Positions 7,433 through 16,545 of a stretch of DNA of 24,396 bases are shown in pieces. Made by a program: the position numbers and the translations under genes. Numbering within the stretch: position 1 is the first letter of the stretch; each line of letters starts with the position of its first letter. A model generated the notes under the pieces. It did not search any database and was not told the origin of the DNA. It saw only the letters and a list, made by a program, of their open reading frames with translations. This stretch comes from JBOGJG01 sp050747825 (GTDB lineage Bacteria; Acidobacteriota; UBA6911; RPQK01; JBOGJG01), in assembly GCA_050747825.1 (NCBI GenBank), contig JBOGJG010000105.1:1-24396 (forward strand), in the 5' to 3' direction.

Positions 7433-9088
7433 GTGCATTTATCAGTGTCTCGCGGCGCCGCCGCTCTGGTTCTGCTTGCGTTGTTTCTGATCACCCCTGC
7501 CTACTCCGCCGAAGTCATCGAGCGCGACATCGTGATCTATGGCGGAACGTCGGCCGGGATCGCGGCGGCCATACAGGCCTCGCGCATGGGAAAAAGTGTG
7601 GTGATTGCCGAATTCGGCAGGCATCTGGGAGGGCTCACCACGGGTGGTCTGGGCCGGACCGACATCGGCAACCAGGCCGTCATCGGAGGAATCTCGCGTG
7701 AATTTTACCGGCGCGTCGGACGCCACTACGGAGCCGACGAGATGTGGACCTTCGAGCCTCACGTTGCGAGCCAAACCTACCGGAGCATGCTGGAGGAAGC
7801 AAAAGTCACCGTTCACTTCGAGAAGCGTCTCGCGAGTGTGGAGAAATCGCAGGGCCGCATTCGGAGTATCCGCATGGAGGATGGAACCCTCTACCGCGGG
7901 CAGATGTTCATCGACGCCAGCTACGAAGGAGATCTGATGGCCCGGGCCGGGGTTTCCTACACCATCGGACGAGAATCGAACGCCACCTACGGAGAGCGTT
8001 TGAATGGAGTGACCAATCACAATCCCTACCATAACTTCGTCGCCTGGGTGGATCCGTATATCGAGCCCGGTAATCCGGAGAGCGGACTCCTGCCGTTTGT
8101 CCAGAGCGAGCCGCTGGACGATCCGGCTTTGATTCCCAGGGAAATCTACTACCGAGAGAGCGGCGTGGCCGGCGAAGGCGATCACCGAGTGCAGGCTTAC
8201 AACTTTCGCCTGTGCCTGACACAGGACCCGGCCAACCGCATGCCAATCAAACCCCCTGCAAATTACGACGAAAGCCGGTACGAGTTGCTGGGGCGCTATC
8301 TGGATGCGTTCGTCGCACAGGGTGTGGAGCTGAGCCTGCGCGATTTCCTGATCATCAGCATGATGTCCAACGGTAAAACCGATATGAACAACCGTGGGGC
8401 TTTTTCCACGGATTACATCGGCGGAAGCTGGGAATATCCGGAGGCTGACTACAAGCGGCGCGCCGAAATCTGGCAAGAGCACGAAGATTACACGAGAGGA
8501 TTCCTGCACTATCTGGCGACCAGTAAGCGGGTGCCGGAAAACGTGCGCAAGGAAATGCAGTCCTGGGGTTTGCCCAAGGACGAGTTCAAGGAAACGGGTG
8601 GCTGGCCTCCCCAGCTGTATATTCGCGAAGCCCGTCGCATGATCGCCTCCTATGTGATGACCGAAAACAACTGCCGGGGAACGGAAGTCGCCGCCGACCC
8701 GGTCGGGATGGGCGCATACAATATGGATTCTCACAATGTTCAGCGAGTGGTCCGGCGATATGCGATGACCGGCCGCTGGTTCGCCCGCGTGGAAAACGAG
8801 GGAGACGTACAGGTCAGCGTTAACCCTTATCCGATCTCTTACCGATCGATCATCCCTAGACAGGAAGAGTGTGAGAATTTGCTGGTGCCCGTATGCCTTT
8901 CGAGCAGTCACATCGCGTATGGATCGATCCGCATGGAGCCGGTCTTCATGATTCTCGGTCAGTCGGCAGCGACCGCCGCCGCTCATGCCATCGAAGAGAA
9001 GGTACCGGTCCAGAAAATTCAATACCGGAAGCTGCGCGAGCGACTGCTCGCGGACGGCCAGATTCTAGAGTGGGAACGACCGGAGTAA
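7433..9088 (+). CDS. Sec-exported FAD-dependent oxidoreductase 2 (FAD_oxidored family)
   Basis: The protein has 551 residues and starts at a GTG behind AAAGGAG. It has a Sec-type signal peptide (residues 1-26, ending TPAYSAE) with no twin arginines, unusual beside its two Tat-type relatives. The Rossmann motif is DIVIYGGTSAGIAAAIQASRMGKSVV, where the middle Gly of GxGxxG is Thr, as is common in this family. HLGGLTTGGLGRTDIGN, FIDASYEGDLMARAGVSYTIGRES, GEGDHRVQAYNFRLCLT and the C-terminal SSSHIAYGSIRMEPVFMILGQSAATAA are the family blocks that shape the FAD site. The substrate is unknown. It is a clear homologue of the protein at 14559, sharing almost every block, and ends 19 bp from the convergent DUF3604 gene. 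How FAD is inserted after Sec export is an open question; the leader may be misread or the cofactor loaded outside. Confidence 0.9.
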   Translation: MHLSVSRGAAALVLLALFLITPAYSAEVIERDIVIYGGTSAGIAAAIQASRMGKSVVIAEFGRHLGGLTTGGLGRTDIGNQAVIGGISREFYRRVGRHYGADEMWTFEPHVASQTYRSMLEEAKVTVHFEKRLASVEKSQGRIRSIRMEDGTLYRGQMFIDASYEGDLMARAGVSYTIGRESNATYGERLNGVTNHNPYHNFVAWVDPYIEPGNPESGLLPFVQSEPLDDPALIPREIYYRESGVAGEGDHRVQAYNFRLCLTQDPANRMPIKPPANYDESRYELLGRYLDAFVAQGVELSLRDFLIISMMSNGKTDMNNRGAFSTDYIGGSWEYPEADYKRRAEIWQEHEDYTRGFLHYLATSKRVPENVRKEMQSWGLPKDEFKETGGWPPQLYIREARRMIASYVMTENNCRGTEVAADPVGMGAYNMDSHNVQRVVRRYAMTGRWFARVENEGDVQVSVNPYPISYRSIIPRQEECENLLVPVCLSSSHIAYGSIRMEPVFMILGQSAATAAAHAIEEKVPVQKIQYRKLRERLLADGQILEWERPE

Positions 9089-9107
9089 TCCGTTGCGCCG
9101 TCGCGGT

Positions 9108-11138
9108 TTATTCGGCTGAAACCCAGATCGGGCTCGACCAGGCCATAGCAGGGCGGCCTTCCACGAGGCCGCTCTGCTTGACGCGAAGATAATAAAAAGA
9201 AGGAGCAGAAAAACTTCGATCGGCGAGATTCGCAGTGAACGAAAGCCGCTTCGGAGTCCAGCGCTGCAGGACCTGGTACTCACGTGCCCTTTGGTCAAGC
9301 TTCACCAGTTCCACCCACTCCAGATCGTCCGTCCCGTGAACCTCAAGGAAAATGGACGGCGCACCCCCTGCTCGAATGCGGCTGCCGGGAAGCACGCCGT
9401 TCACCCGGAAATCGAGGTAGATCCTCTGTCCCGTCGTCCCATAGGTTCGCTTCTCCAGGAGACTCCCGAAAATGGACTCCCGGTCCAATGCCGGTGCCCA
9501 CACGGCCGCCAGCCCTTTGCTGGCCTGACCGGGCCGCGCGGTGTGATCATCGGAAGCTGCCACGGTACTCATCGTCAGTCCCGCCGCCCAGGCATCTCGA
9601 GCATAGTGAGGTCCTTCAACGCTGGTAGGGCCCCAAACGGTTCGGTATTCATCAGGCGTATCGGGAGCATGCCGGGGAAACCAGTTTTTCCACCGCTGAA
9701 AGAAGGGAATCTGATCATAGCTGAGATGATCGTCCGGCGCAAAGCGCTCGCTCTGCCCGTGTCCCGAGTAGATCTCGATCAGCGGCCTGAGGCGGTGATC
9801 CCGCTCCCAAACGGCCGATGCTCCCGTTCCCGAGACGCCGCCGAAGCGAATGCCTGTGTGGTGGGGCACGGTAAAGGCCCGGCGCGAGGCGAGGAGGTCC
9901 CACAGTTCATCGAGAGTCCGAACTTCATTGTCCCGATGCAGTGGCGCCGCGTCGCTGTCGAAGAAGACATTGTGGTGCCCGTAAGGATGCGGAAAGGAAG
10001 CCTCATACCCGAGCAGCGTGACAAACCGTCCGGGCCGGTAATATTCCCGGACCGCTGACTGGATCTCCTCCCATTCCTGGTCGGTGATCCCGACATCGTT
10101 GCGGTCACCGGAGCTGTGCTCGGTGGACGCGAAGAAGTCCAGATTCGAATAGTCGCGCGCGAACTCGAAAGACTTCAAGCCGATGCCGTCCTTGCTGATT
10201 TCGGAATGGGAGTGCAGATCTCCCCAGTAAAGTCGAAGCCGGGGCTCCTCTTCGGTGATCACAATCGGATTGGACCTGGCGTATCCGATCTTCTCGTTTC
10301 CAATCTCGATTCGATGGACACCCGGCTTTGGAAACTGGACCTGGAATTCCTGGAAAGGCGCCTCCTTGCTTTTGAACTCTGATACGAGAAGGCCCTCGCC
10401 GGCTCGAGCCTCGAGATGAGCAGGAAGCCTGGTGGCATTTCCGAGCGAGTCCCTGGCCGTAACGTGATAGCGCAGCGACTCACCGGTGCGTCCGACGGAA
10501 GCTCCGGTGAGAAGCAGTCTCTTCGCCTCTTCTGGGAGCGTTGTCACGGAAACGCCGCCTGCCTCGCGCCACTCGTTGCGCCGGGCGAGCCGAAACAGGA
10601 AATCGGCTTTCTCCGCGAGCACGGAAGCGTGGATTGGCCGAGCCTTGCTTCCATACCGGATGGTGAGCTCTTCGCCGGATTGTAGAGAGCCCGAGATCAG
10701 TTCCAACTGCAGTTCCCGGGCAAACCGGTGGTAAGTACCGTCCCGGTAGTGCTCGACGAGATCCAGTTTCCACTGTGCCCCCGATGCAGGGGAAGCCACC
10801 GAGAAGCAGCCCAGTACCTCCTGCGTCAGCACGGAATACGGCTGATTCCCCATCACTCGACCCTCTCGCTCGTCGAGCCGAAAGCCATGGAGCATCCAGC
10901 CGGGGGGAATGTGAATGCCGATGCGATCACCGGGCTGGAATCTTCCTTCCTGCACTTTCACCGTGAGTTCGAGAATGCCTGCCTCATTGACCATCCACTC
11001 GCGCGGCTTCGCATCAATGGTCACTCGAAGGTCGGCATCCTGATGAAAGAAGGCAGCGGTGATAAGAAGAATCGCCAGGAAGAAAGGTTTTCCTTTGGGT
11101 TGACAAAAGTTTTCTTTATGGATAGTATCCGAATGCAT
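9108..11138 (-). CDS. Exported DUF3604 PHP-like metallohydrolase
   Basis: The protein has 676 residues. Basic residues followed by FFLAILLITAAFF (residues 19-31) form a signal peptide or anchor. Residues ~40-300 are beta-rich sandwich-like sequence, and from ~303 the DUF3604 metal site appears: LYWGDLHSHSEISKDG (HxH at 309-311), FFASTEHSS, a VPHHTG pair, and AASDDHTARPG near residue 560. These resemble PHP-type phosphoesterases and DUF3604 proteins, several of which are annotated as phosphotransferase-domain or heparinase-associated; the true substrate is unknown. The C-terminal ~90 residues look like a beta domain (LEWVELVKL, FYYLRVKQSGLVEGRPAMAWSSPIW). It converges with FAD oxidoreductase 2 and diverges from the receptor with 19 bp between starts. 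The ATG at 11138 has no clear ribosome-binding site, but no later in-frame start keeps the signal peptide. Confidence 0.85.
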   Translation of the reverse strand: MHSDTIHKENFCQPKGKPFFLAILLITAAFFHQDADLRVTIDAKPREWMVNEAGILELTVKVQEGRFQPGDRIGIHIPPGWMLHGFRLDEREGRVMGNQPYSVLTQEVLGCFSVASPASGAQWKLDLVEHYRDGTYHRFARELQLELISGSLQSGEELTIRYGSKARPIHASVLAEKADFLFRLARRNEWREAGGVSVTTLPEEAKRLLLTGASVGRTGESLRYHVTARDSLGNATRLPAHLEARAGEGLLVSEFKSKEAPFQEFQVQFPKPGVHRIEIGNEKIGYARSNPIVITEEEPRLRLYWGDLHSHSEISKDGIGLKSFEFARDYSNLDFFASTEHSSGDRNDVGITDQEWEEIQSAVREYYRPGRFVTLLGYEASFPHPYGHHNVFFDSDAAPLHRDNEVRTLDELWDLLASRRAFTVPHHTGIRFGGVSGTGASAVWERDHRLRPLIEIYSGHGQSERFAPDDHLSYDQIPFFQRWKNWFPRHAPDTPDEYRTVWGPTSVEGPHYARDAWAAGLTMSTVAASDDHTARPGQASKGLAAVWAPALDRESIFGSLLEKRTYGTTGQRIYLDFRVNGVLPGSRIRAGGAPSIFLEVHGTDDLEWVELVKLDQRAREYQVLQRWTPKRLSFTANLADRSFSAPSFYYLRVKQSGLVEGRPAMAWSSPIWVSAE
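11100..11128 (+). promoter_or_regulatory. Sigma-70-like promoter for the TonB receptor, inside the DUF3604 gene
   Basis: A perfect TTGACA (11100-11105) is separated by exactly 17 bases from TAGTAT (11123-11128, four of six matches to TATAAT). Transcription would start near 11135, giving a leader of about 22 bases that contains the AAGGAGG at 11147. The promoter overlaps the first ~13 codons of the divergent DUF3604 gene, so the two units could interfere. Confidence 0.5.
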
Positions 11139-11146
11139 CCCGAGAC

Positions 11147-11153
11147 AAGGAGG
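11147..11153 (+). promoter_or_regulatory. Consensus ribosome binding site of the TonB receptor
   Basis: AAGGAGG ends four bases before the ATG at 11158. It is the strongest Shine-Dalgarno in the window and fixes the receptor start. Confidence 0.75.
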
Positions 11154-11157
11154 TTAT

Positions 11158-14100
11158 ATGAGACCACGAGTTCGTGCAACTCGGGCCATTCTTCTTGTTT
11201 TAATTACCTTAATCCCTGGATCGTTTACACCCTCTTTTGCGCAAACGACAGCCGCTCAGATTACAGGCACCGTTGCGGATGAAACGGGCAGCGTGATGCC
11301 GGGTGCCGAGGTGAGCGCTACGAATCTTGGGACCGGCGCAGTTCAGATGTCCGTCACCAGCTCGGAAGGAATTTATCGGCTTCTGAACCTTCAGCCCGGT
11401 CGATACCGGATTGAAGCCCGTATGCCCGGATTCAAGACCTTTGTTCAAGAGTCCGTCACGCTCAGAGTCAACGATCGGACGACCCTGCCGATTCGTCTCG
11501 AGGTCGGAGAGATTTCCGACCAGATCACCGTGACCGGCCAGGCTCTTTTGCTCGAATTGCAGGATGCCAGCTTCGGCACGGTCGTGGACGAGCGCAACAT
11601 TCGAGAGCTGCCCTTGAACGTGCGCGATGCCATTTCTCTCATTTCGCTGACGCCGGGCGTCATCACGGCCGAAGGTTTCGGAGCCGCGGGCGGCACTCCC
11701 GATGTGGGAAGAAGCTTTTTCAAGTCGGACTTCAACGTCGGAGGCGGCCAGATGAGAGGGCAGGAAATCCTGATTGATGGAGCGCCCAGCACCACATCGG
11801 ACCGCAGCTTCGCCACCTATATTCCTTCAGTGGACTCCACCCAGGAATTCAAGGTGCAGGCGAACAGTTTTTCGGCGGAGTTCGGAAGAACGACTGGCGG
11901 AGTCGTGAGTGTGGTGACCAAATCCGGTTCCAATGAATTTCACGGCACGGCTTACGAATTCCACCGCAACAGTGTTCTGGACGCGAATGATTTCTTTGCC
12001 AACCGCTCCGACCTTGATAAGACTTCCTTTCGCCGGCACCAGTTCGGCGCGAACACCGGTGGGCGGATTCTCAGAGACAAAACGTTTTTCTTCGTCGCCT
12101 ACGAGGGATTTCGCCAGGCGTTTCCCGGCACAGTGATCTCGACGGTTCCGACGGATCTCCAGCGGCAAGGCGATTTCTCGCAGACGTTCGCTTCCAATGG
12201 CCAGCTGATCCGAATTTTCGATCCGAATACGCTGCGGCAGGATGAGAGTGGGAACTTCATTCGCAACCCGTTCCCCAACAACATCCTCCCTCAGGACCGA
12301 TTTGACCCCGTAGCGCGGGCCGCCATGGGTTTTTTCCCGATTGCGAACCTCCCCGGAGACACTGTCACCGGAGCGAATAATTTTGCCTTCGCTGATCAAT
12401 CGACGACCAACCGGGACCGTTTTGATTTCCGGGTCGATCAGCACTTTGGACAAACCAACCAATTATTCGGCCGGTTGTCTTACGAGAATAATGATCGGAA
12501 GACACCCCGTGCCTGGGACAATCCCGCAGCACACCTGGCGCGTCTGCAGAAGGACCAGTACTATCACGCCGTCATCTCCGATACTCACACGTTTTCGCCC
12601 ACGTTGCTGGGAGAGCTTCGCGTTTCCTTTACGCGTGGACATCCGCAGCAGACCAGCCAGTCAGAGGGCTTCGATTTGGGCCAGCTGGGTTTCCCCGCGA
12701 GCTATGTTCAGGTTGCGCACGCGCATTTCCCGTTCTTCAACATTAGTGATGTCGCCCGCATGGGCAACGGCGTGTTTAACAATCAGCCCAGAAATACCTA
12801 TGTGCTCCAGGCGAATGCCACGAAAATCTTCTCTCGCCATACGTTCAAGGCTGGAGTGGACTACCGGATTCTGGATTTCCATGCCTTGCAGGACACCAAT
12901 CCAACGGGGTCATTTAACTTCGGCCGTCTCTTCACTCAGGGACCGAACCCGCTTCAGGCCAGCAGAACCGCCGGACATGGTTTGGCCTCATTCCTGCTGG
13001 GGACGGGGACGGGAGGCAGCATCAACCACACGCAGGGGCTGTCGCTGCGCCGCTACTATTACGCCTTCTACGTTCAGGATGACTGGAAGGTTACACCCCA
13101 GCTCACATTCAATCTCGGTCTTCGCTACGATCTGGACATCGGGCAGTTTGACTTCCACGACCGGCTGACGAACCTCGATCTGAATGCCCGCAGTCCGTTG
13201 AGCGACCTCGTGGGTATAGAGCTTCGGGGGTTGCTCCGCTATCTTGGAACCGATGGACATCCGCGCAACCAGCTCGACACGGACAAGAACAATTTCGGAC
13301 CGCGGATCGGCTTCGCCTACAATTTCGCTCCTAAGACCGTGCTCAGAGCCGGTTATGGGGTCTTTTACATTCCCATGGTGGTCATAGCGGATGGTTCAAT
13401 CGGCTTCAACACATCTACCCCGTGGATCGCGACCCTCGACAACCTGAATCCGGAGAACCTGCTGTCCAATCCGTTCCCCCAAGGCTTCAACCTGCCGACC
13501 AACAGTCGAAATCCCCTGCAAAATGTGGGCTTCGGTATCTCGGGCTTCATTCGCGAAGAGCAGGTCGGCTACACGCAGCAATGGAACGTCTCGTTTCAGC
13601 GCCAGTTCTCTTCGGACTTGATGATCGATCTGGGATACTGGGGCAACAAGGGGACCAAGCTGCAATACTCGGGCTGGAGAGAGAACGATCTCCCCAACGA
13701 GTTTCTCTCTCTCGGCACTGCGTTGAACGAGCGCGTCCCGAATCCGTTTTTTGGCGTGATCACCGCAGGAGCGCTTTCGGGTCCAACGATCACCCGAAAC
13801 CAGTCGCTGCGCCCGTACCCTCAATATACGGCCGTCAATCGCACGCGCGTTTCCGCCGGGAGCCAGATTTATCACGCTTTCACGGCGAAAGTGGACAAGC
13901 GGCTTTCCGAAGGGCTCAGCCTGATGGGTTCGTACACGATTTCCAAGAACATCAGCGATACACCGGGACGGGATACTTCCGGCGGTTCGGGAGGAATCCG
14001 GAATATGGAGAACCGAAGAGCCGAGCGGTCGCTGACGCCGTTTGATGTTCCTCAGCGGCTGGTCGTTGCGTTCGTTTACGACCTGCCGTTTGGACACGGC

Positions 14101-14559
14101 AGTCGTTACGGCTCGACAATGCACCCGGTGCTGAATGCGATTCTGGGGGGCTGGACCTTCAGCGGCATTTCCACTTTTCAGGGCGGTTTCCCCATTGTGA
14201 ATATCACGCGTTCAGCCAACAACGACGGCCGCAGCGCCAAGCTGAGCAACCCGACGATTGCGCAGTGGTTTGATACGTCTGTCTTCACCCCGGCAGCACC
14301 CTTTACCTTTGGAAACGTTCCGCCGGTGCTTCCGGACGTTCGCCGCGACGGCATCAACAACTTCGATTTCACTCTGGCCAAGAACTTCTTCGTCGGAGAC
14401 CGCTTCAGGATTCAGTTTAGAAGCGAGTTCTACAACGCCTTCAATACCCCACAATTTGGGGCGCCAGTCGGCGGAGTGACGAGCTCATCGTTCGGAGTCG
14501 TCAACTCCCAGGCGAATCCACCGCGGGAAATTCAGTTCGGACTCAAGCTGATCTGGTGA
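11158..14559 (+). CDS. Oar-like TonB-dependent outer-membrane receptor
   Basis: The protein has 1133 residues. A signal peptide (residues 1-28, ending SFAQ) precedes a carboxypeptidase-regulatory-like domain (about 32-115: ITGTVADETGSVMPGAEVSATNL, GIYRLLNLQPGRYRIEARMPGF). The plug follows (about 120-250: ITVTGQ, IRELPLNVRDAISLISLTPGV, GGQMRGQEILIDGAPS, EFKVQANSFSAEFG, TTGGVVSVVTKSGSNEFHGT). The rest is a beta barrel with repeated aromatic strands, ending FNTPQFG...REIQFGLKLIW with a terminal aromatic residue typical of outer-membrane proteins. The family imports large nutrients or siderophores across the outer membrane using TonB energy; the ligand is unknown. No classical TonB box is recognised. 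Its stop overlaps the start of FAD oxidoreductase 3 in a TGATG, showing translational coupling. A dead paralogue fragment lies at 2212-2579. Confidence 0.95.
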   Translation: MRPRVRATRAILLVLITLIPGSFTPSFAQTTAAQITGTVADETGSVMPGAEVSATNLGTGAVQMSVTSSEGIYRLLNLQPGRYRIEARMPGFKTFVQESVTLRVNDRTTLPIRLEVGEISDQITVTGQALLLELQDASFGTVVDERNIRELPLNVRDAISLISLTPGVITAEGFGAAGGTPDVGRSFFKSDFNVGGGQMRGQEILIDGAPSTTSDRSFATYIPSVDSTQEFKVQANSFSAEFGRTTGGVVSVVTKSGSNEFHGTAYEFHRNSVLDANDFFANRSDLDKTSFRRHQFGANTGGRILRDKTFFFVAYEGFRQAFPGTVISTVPTDLQRQGDFSQTFASNGQLIRIFDPNTLRQDESGNFIRNPFPNNILPQDRFDPVARAAMGFFPIANLPGDTVTGANNFAFADQSTTNRDRFDFRVDQHFGQTNQLFGRLSYENNDRKTPRAWDNPAAHLARLQKDQYYHAVISDTHTFSPTLLGELRVSFTRGHPQQTSQSEGFDLGQLGFPASYVQVAHAHFPFFNISDVARMGNGVFNNQPRNTYVLQANATKIFSRHTFKAGVDYRILDFHALQDTNPTGSFNFGRLFTQGPNPLQASRTAGHGLASFLLGTGTGGSINHTQGLSLRRYYYAFYVQDDWKVTPQLTFNLGLRYDLDIGQFDFHDRLTNLDLNARSPLSDLVGIELRGLLRYLGTDGHPRNQLDTDKNNFGPRIGFAYNFAPKTVLRAGYGVFYIPMVVIADGSIGFNTSTPWIATLDNLNPENLLSNPFPQGFNLPTNSRNPLQNVGFGISGFIREEQVGYTQQWNVSFQRQFSSDLMIDLGYWGNKGTKLQYSGWRENDLPNEFLSLGTALNERVPNPFFGVITAGALSGPTITRNQSLRPYPQYTAVNRTRVSAGSQIYHAFTAKVDKRLSEGLSLMGSYTISKNISDTPGRDTSGGSGGIRNMENRRAERSLTPFDVPQRLVVAFVYDLPFGHGSRYGSTMHPVLNAILGGWTFSGISTFQGGFPIVNITRSANNDGRSAKLSNPTIAQWFDTSVFTPAAPFTFGNVPPVLPDVRRDGINNFDFTLAKNFFVGDRFRIQFRSEFYNAFNTPQFGAPVGGVTSSSFGVVNSQANPPREIQFGLKLIW

Positions 14560-16214
14560 TGAATCGTCGAGAATTTCTCAGGCAGGGGGCTGCGATCGGG
14601 GCGCTGGCTCTCTCAAAGCGAGAGCTGGCCGCCCAGCCTTCAATCTATGACGTGGTGGTTTACGGCGGCACGTGTGCCGCCGTTACCGCCGCCGTTCAGG
14701 CCGTCCGCATGGGGAAAACGGCCATCATCGTCTGTCCCGAGACCCATCTGGGCGGGATGAGCAGCGGTGGACTGGGATGGACCGATACCGGAAACAAGGC
14801 CATTATCGGCGGCCTGGCGCGCGAGTTCTACCACCGCGTCTGGAAGCACTACCAGGATGACGATGCCTGGCGCTGGCAATCTTGCGAAGAGTACGGCAAT
14901 CGTGGACAGGGCACGCCTGCCATCGATGGTGATCGCCGGACCATGTGGATCTTCGAGCCGCACGTCGCTCAGCGGGCGTTCGAAGACATGCTTTCCAAGC
15001 ACAACATCCCCGTGCGCCGCGATCGCTGGCTCGATCGGGCAAGCGGCGTTCAGAAAGAAGGCGCGCGAATCGTCGCCATTCGGATGCTCAACGGCGAGAT
15101 CTATCGGGGCCGTGTTTTCGTAGACGCCACCTACGAGGGAGACCTGATGGCGGCGGCCGGCATTGATTTTCACGTGGGCCGTGAATCCAACCGCGTCTAC
15201 GGCGAGGAATGGAACGGCGTTCAGAAGGACGCCCGCCACCACGGCCACTATTTCAAGCAGCCGGTCAGCCCGTACGTGATTCCAGGAGACCTGTCTTCAG
15301 GTCTTCTGCCCCACATCAGTGCGGACCCTCCCGGCGAAAATGGTGAAGGCGATCACCGTGTGCAGGCTTACTGCTTCAGGATGTGCCTGACTCAGGTGCC
15401 CGAGAATCGGATTCCCTTCGCAAAGCCGGACGGCTATGATCCGCGGCAGTACGAGCTGCTGCTGCGCGTGCTCGACACCGGGTGGCGCGAAGTCTTTCAA
15501 AAATTCGATCCCATTCCCAACGCGAAGACCGACACGAACAATCACGGGCCGTTCAGCACGGACAACATCGGGATGAATTATGACTATCCCGAGGCCTCTT
15601 ACGAGCGCCGCCGCGAGATTATTCGCGAGCACGAGCTGTACCAGAAAGGCCTGATGTACTTCATCGCGAACGATCCGCGCGTCCCGGAGGAGGTGCGAGT
15701 GCCCATGAGCCGATGGGGCCTGGCGGAGGACGAGTTCGTGGACAACGACAACTGGCCTCATCAGATCTACGTCCGGGAAGCGAGGCGTATGATCGGTGAA
15801 TACGTCATGAGCGAGCATGACATTCTGATTCGCCGCTCCACTCCGGGTTCGGTTGGGATGGGCTCCTATACGATGGATTCCCACAACGTGCAGCGCTACA
15901 TCACACCGGACGGGAACGTTCAAAATGAAGGCGACGTCGGCGTGCGCGTCCGCACGCCCTACCAGATCGCCTACCAGAGCCTGACACCGAAGAAGATCCA
16001 GTGCGCGAATCTTCTGGTCCCGGTTTGCGTGTCCTGCTCACATATCGCGTATGGGTCGATTCGGATGGAGCCGGTCTTCATGATCCTCGGCCAGTCGGCC
16101 GCCACGGCCGCGGTTATGGCAATCGACCGAAAGGAAAGCGTTCAGGATGTGCCGTACGCTGATCTGCGCCGTCGCTTGCTCTCCGACGGCCAGGTTCTCG
16201 AGTACGGCGAATAG
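14559..16214 (+). CDS. Tat-exported FAD-dependent oxidoreductase 3, coupled to the TonB receptor
   Basis: The protein has 551 residues. The ATG at 14559 shares its A with the receptor's TGA; a GTG at 14556 is a less likely start. The N-terminus NRREFLRQG is a twin-arginine motif with a hydrophobic stretch, predicting export with FAD already bound. The nucleotide-binding block reads VVVYGGTCAAVTAAVQAVRMGKTA, where the last Gly of the usual GGTSAG is Ala, a mild departure. HLGGMSSGGLGWTDTGNKAIIGGL, VFVDATYEGDLMAAAGIDFHVGRES, GEGDHRVQAYCFRMCLTQ and CSHIAYGSIRMEPVFMILGQSAATAA match oxidoreductase 2 block for block. It differs by an insertion of about 30 residues before FEPHVA (containing EEYGNRGQGTPAIDGD). 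The coupling suggests that it acts in the periplasm on the compound imported by the receptor (inference). Confidence 0.9.
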   Translation: MNRREFLRQGAAIGALALSKRELAAQPSIYDVVVYGGTCAAVTAAVQAVRMGKTAIIVCPETHLGGMSSGGLGWTDTGNKAIIGGLAREFYHRVWKHYQDDDAWRWQSCEEYGNRGQGTPAIDGDRRTMWIFEPHVAQRAFEDMLSKHNIPVRRDRWLDRASGVQKEGARIVAIRMLNGEIYRGRVFVDATYEGDLMAAAGIDFHVGRESNRVYGEEWNGVQKDARHHGHYFKQPVSPYVIPGDLSSGLLPHISADPPGENGEGDHRVQAYCFRMCLTQVPENRIPFAKPDGYDPRQYELLLRVLDTGWREVFQKFDPIPNAKTDTNNHGPFSTDNIGMNYDYPEASYERRREIIREHELYQKGLMYFIANDPRVPEEVRVPMSRWGLAEDEFVDNDNWPHQIYVREARRMIGEYVMSEHDILIRRSTPGSVGMGSYTMDSHNVQRYITPDGNVQNEGDVGVRVRTPYQIAYQSLTPKKIQCANLLVPVCVSCSHIAYGSIRMEPVFMILGQSAATAAVMAIDRKESVQDVPYADLRRRLLSDGQVLEYGE

Positions 16215-16250
16215 CCGCCACGCCGTCGTTGCGGTGAATTCTTTCGAAGC

Positions 16251-16448
16251 ATGCGAGTTTCAACGGCTCTCTGGCTCGCAGTCCTGGCCCACACCGCCAC
16301 GGTGGTGCTGCCCACCTCCAAAGGCGATGCTCTGCGGATTCGTAAAGGGTCCACGCCGGAACCCGAGGTCAGCCGACCCTACGACCTTTTGCGAGTGCCT
16401 CAGACGCTCATGGAACCCGTCAAGAGCTGGACTCGGAAGGCCGTATAG
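16251..16448 (+). CDS. Small ORF of uncertain status, possibly a transposase tail remnant
   Basis: The 65-codon frame lies in a 335-bp stretch (16215-16549) with no clear gene. It reads MRVSTALWLAVLAHTATVV, LPTSKGDALRIRKGSTPEPE and a short tail to TAG at 16446. It is in the same frame as FAD oxidoreductase 3, just after that gene's stop. LPTSKGxxLRIRKxSTPEPE followed by LLRV resembles the end of some transposases (a guess from pattern memory). It could equally be non-coding. No ribosome-binding site is evident. The rest of the stretch, 16449-16545, shows nothing recognisable. Confidence 0.25.
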   Translation: MRVSTALWLAVLAHTATVVLPTSKGDALRIRKGSTPEPEVSRPYDLLRVPQTLMEPVKSWTRKAV

Positions 16449-16545
16449 TGACGGAAAATGATTCCCGACCTTTACAGTGACGACCGACGAAATTGGGTTA
16501 GTGCCAGACCAGGGTGGAGATTCAGTGTTGATCGGGGTTTTAGCT

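Noticed and set aside
7442..9022. A 526-codon minus-strand open frame opposite FAD oxidoreductase 2
   Set aside because: Long antisense frames are common in GC-rich genes. The plus strand carries every FAD_oxidored motif, a signal peptide and an AAAGGAG site; the antisense product has none.
12341..13168. A 275-codon frame inside the TonB receptor
   Set aside because: It is an out-of-frame shadow; receptor barrel strands continue without interruption in the main frame.
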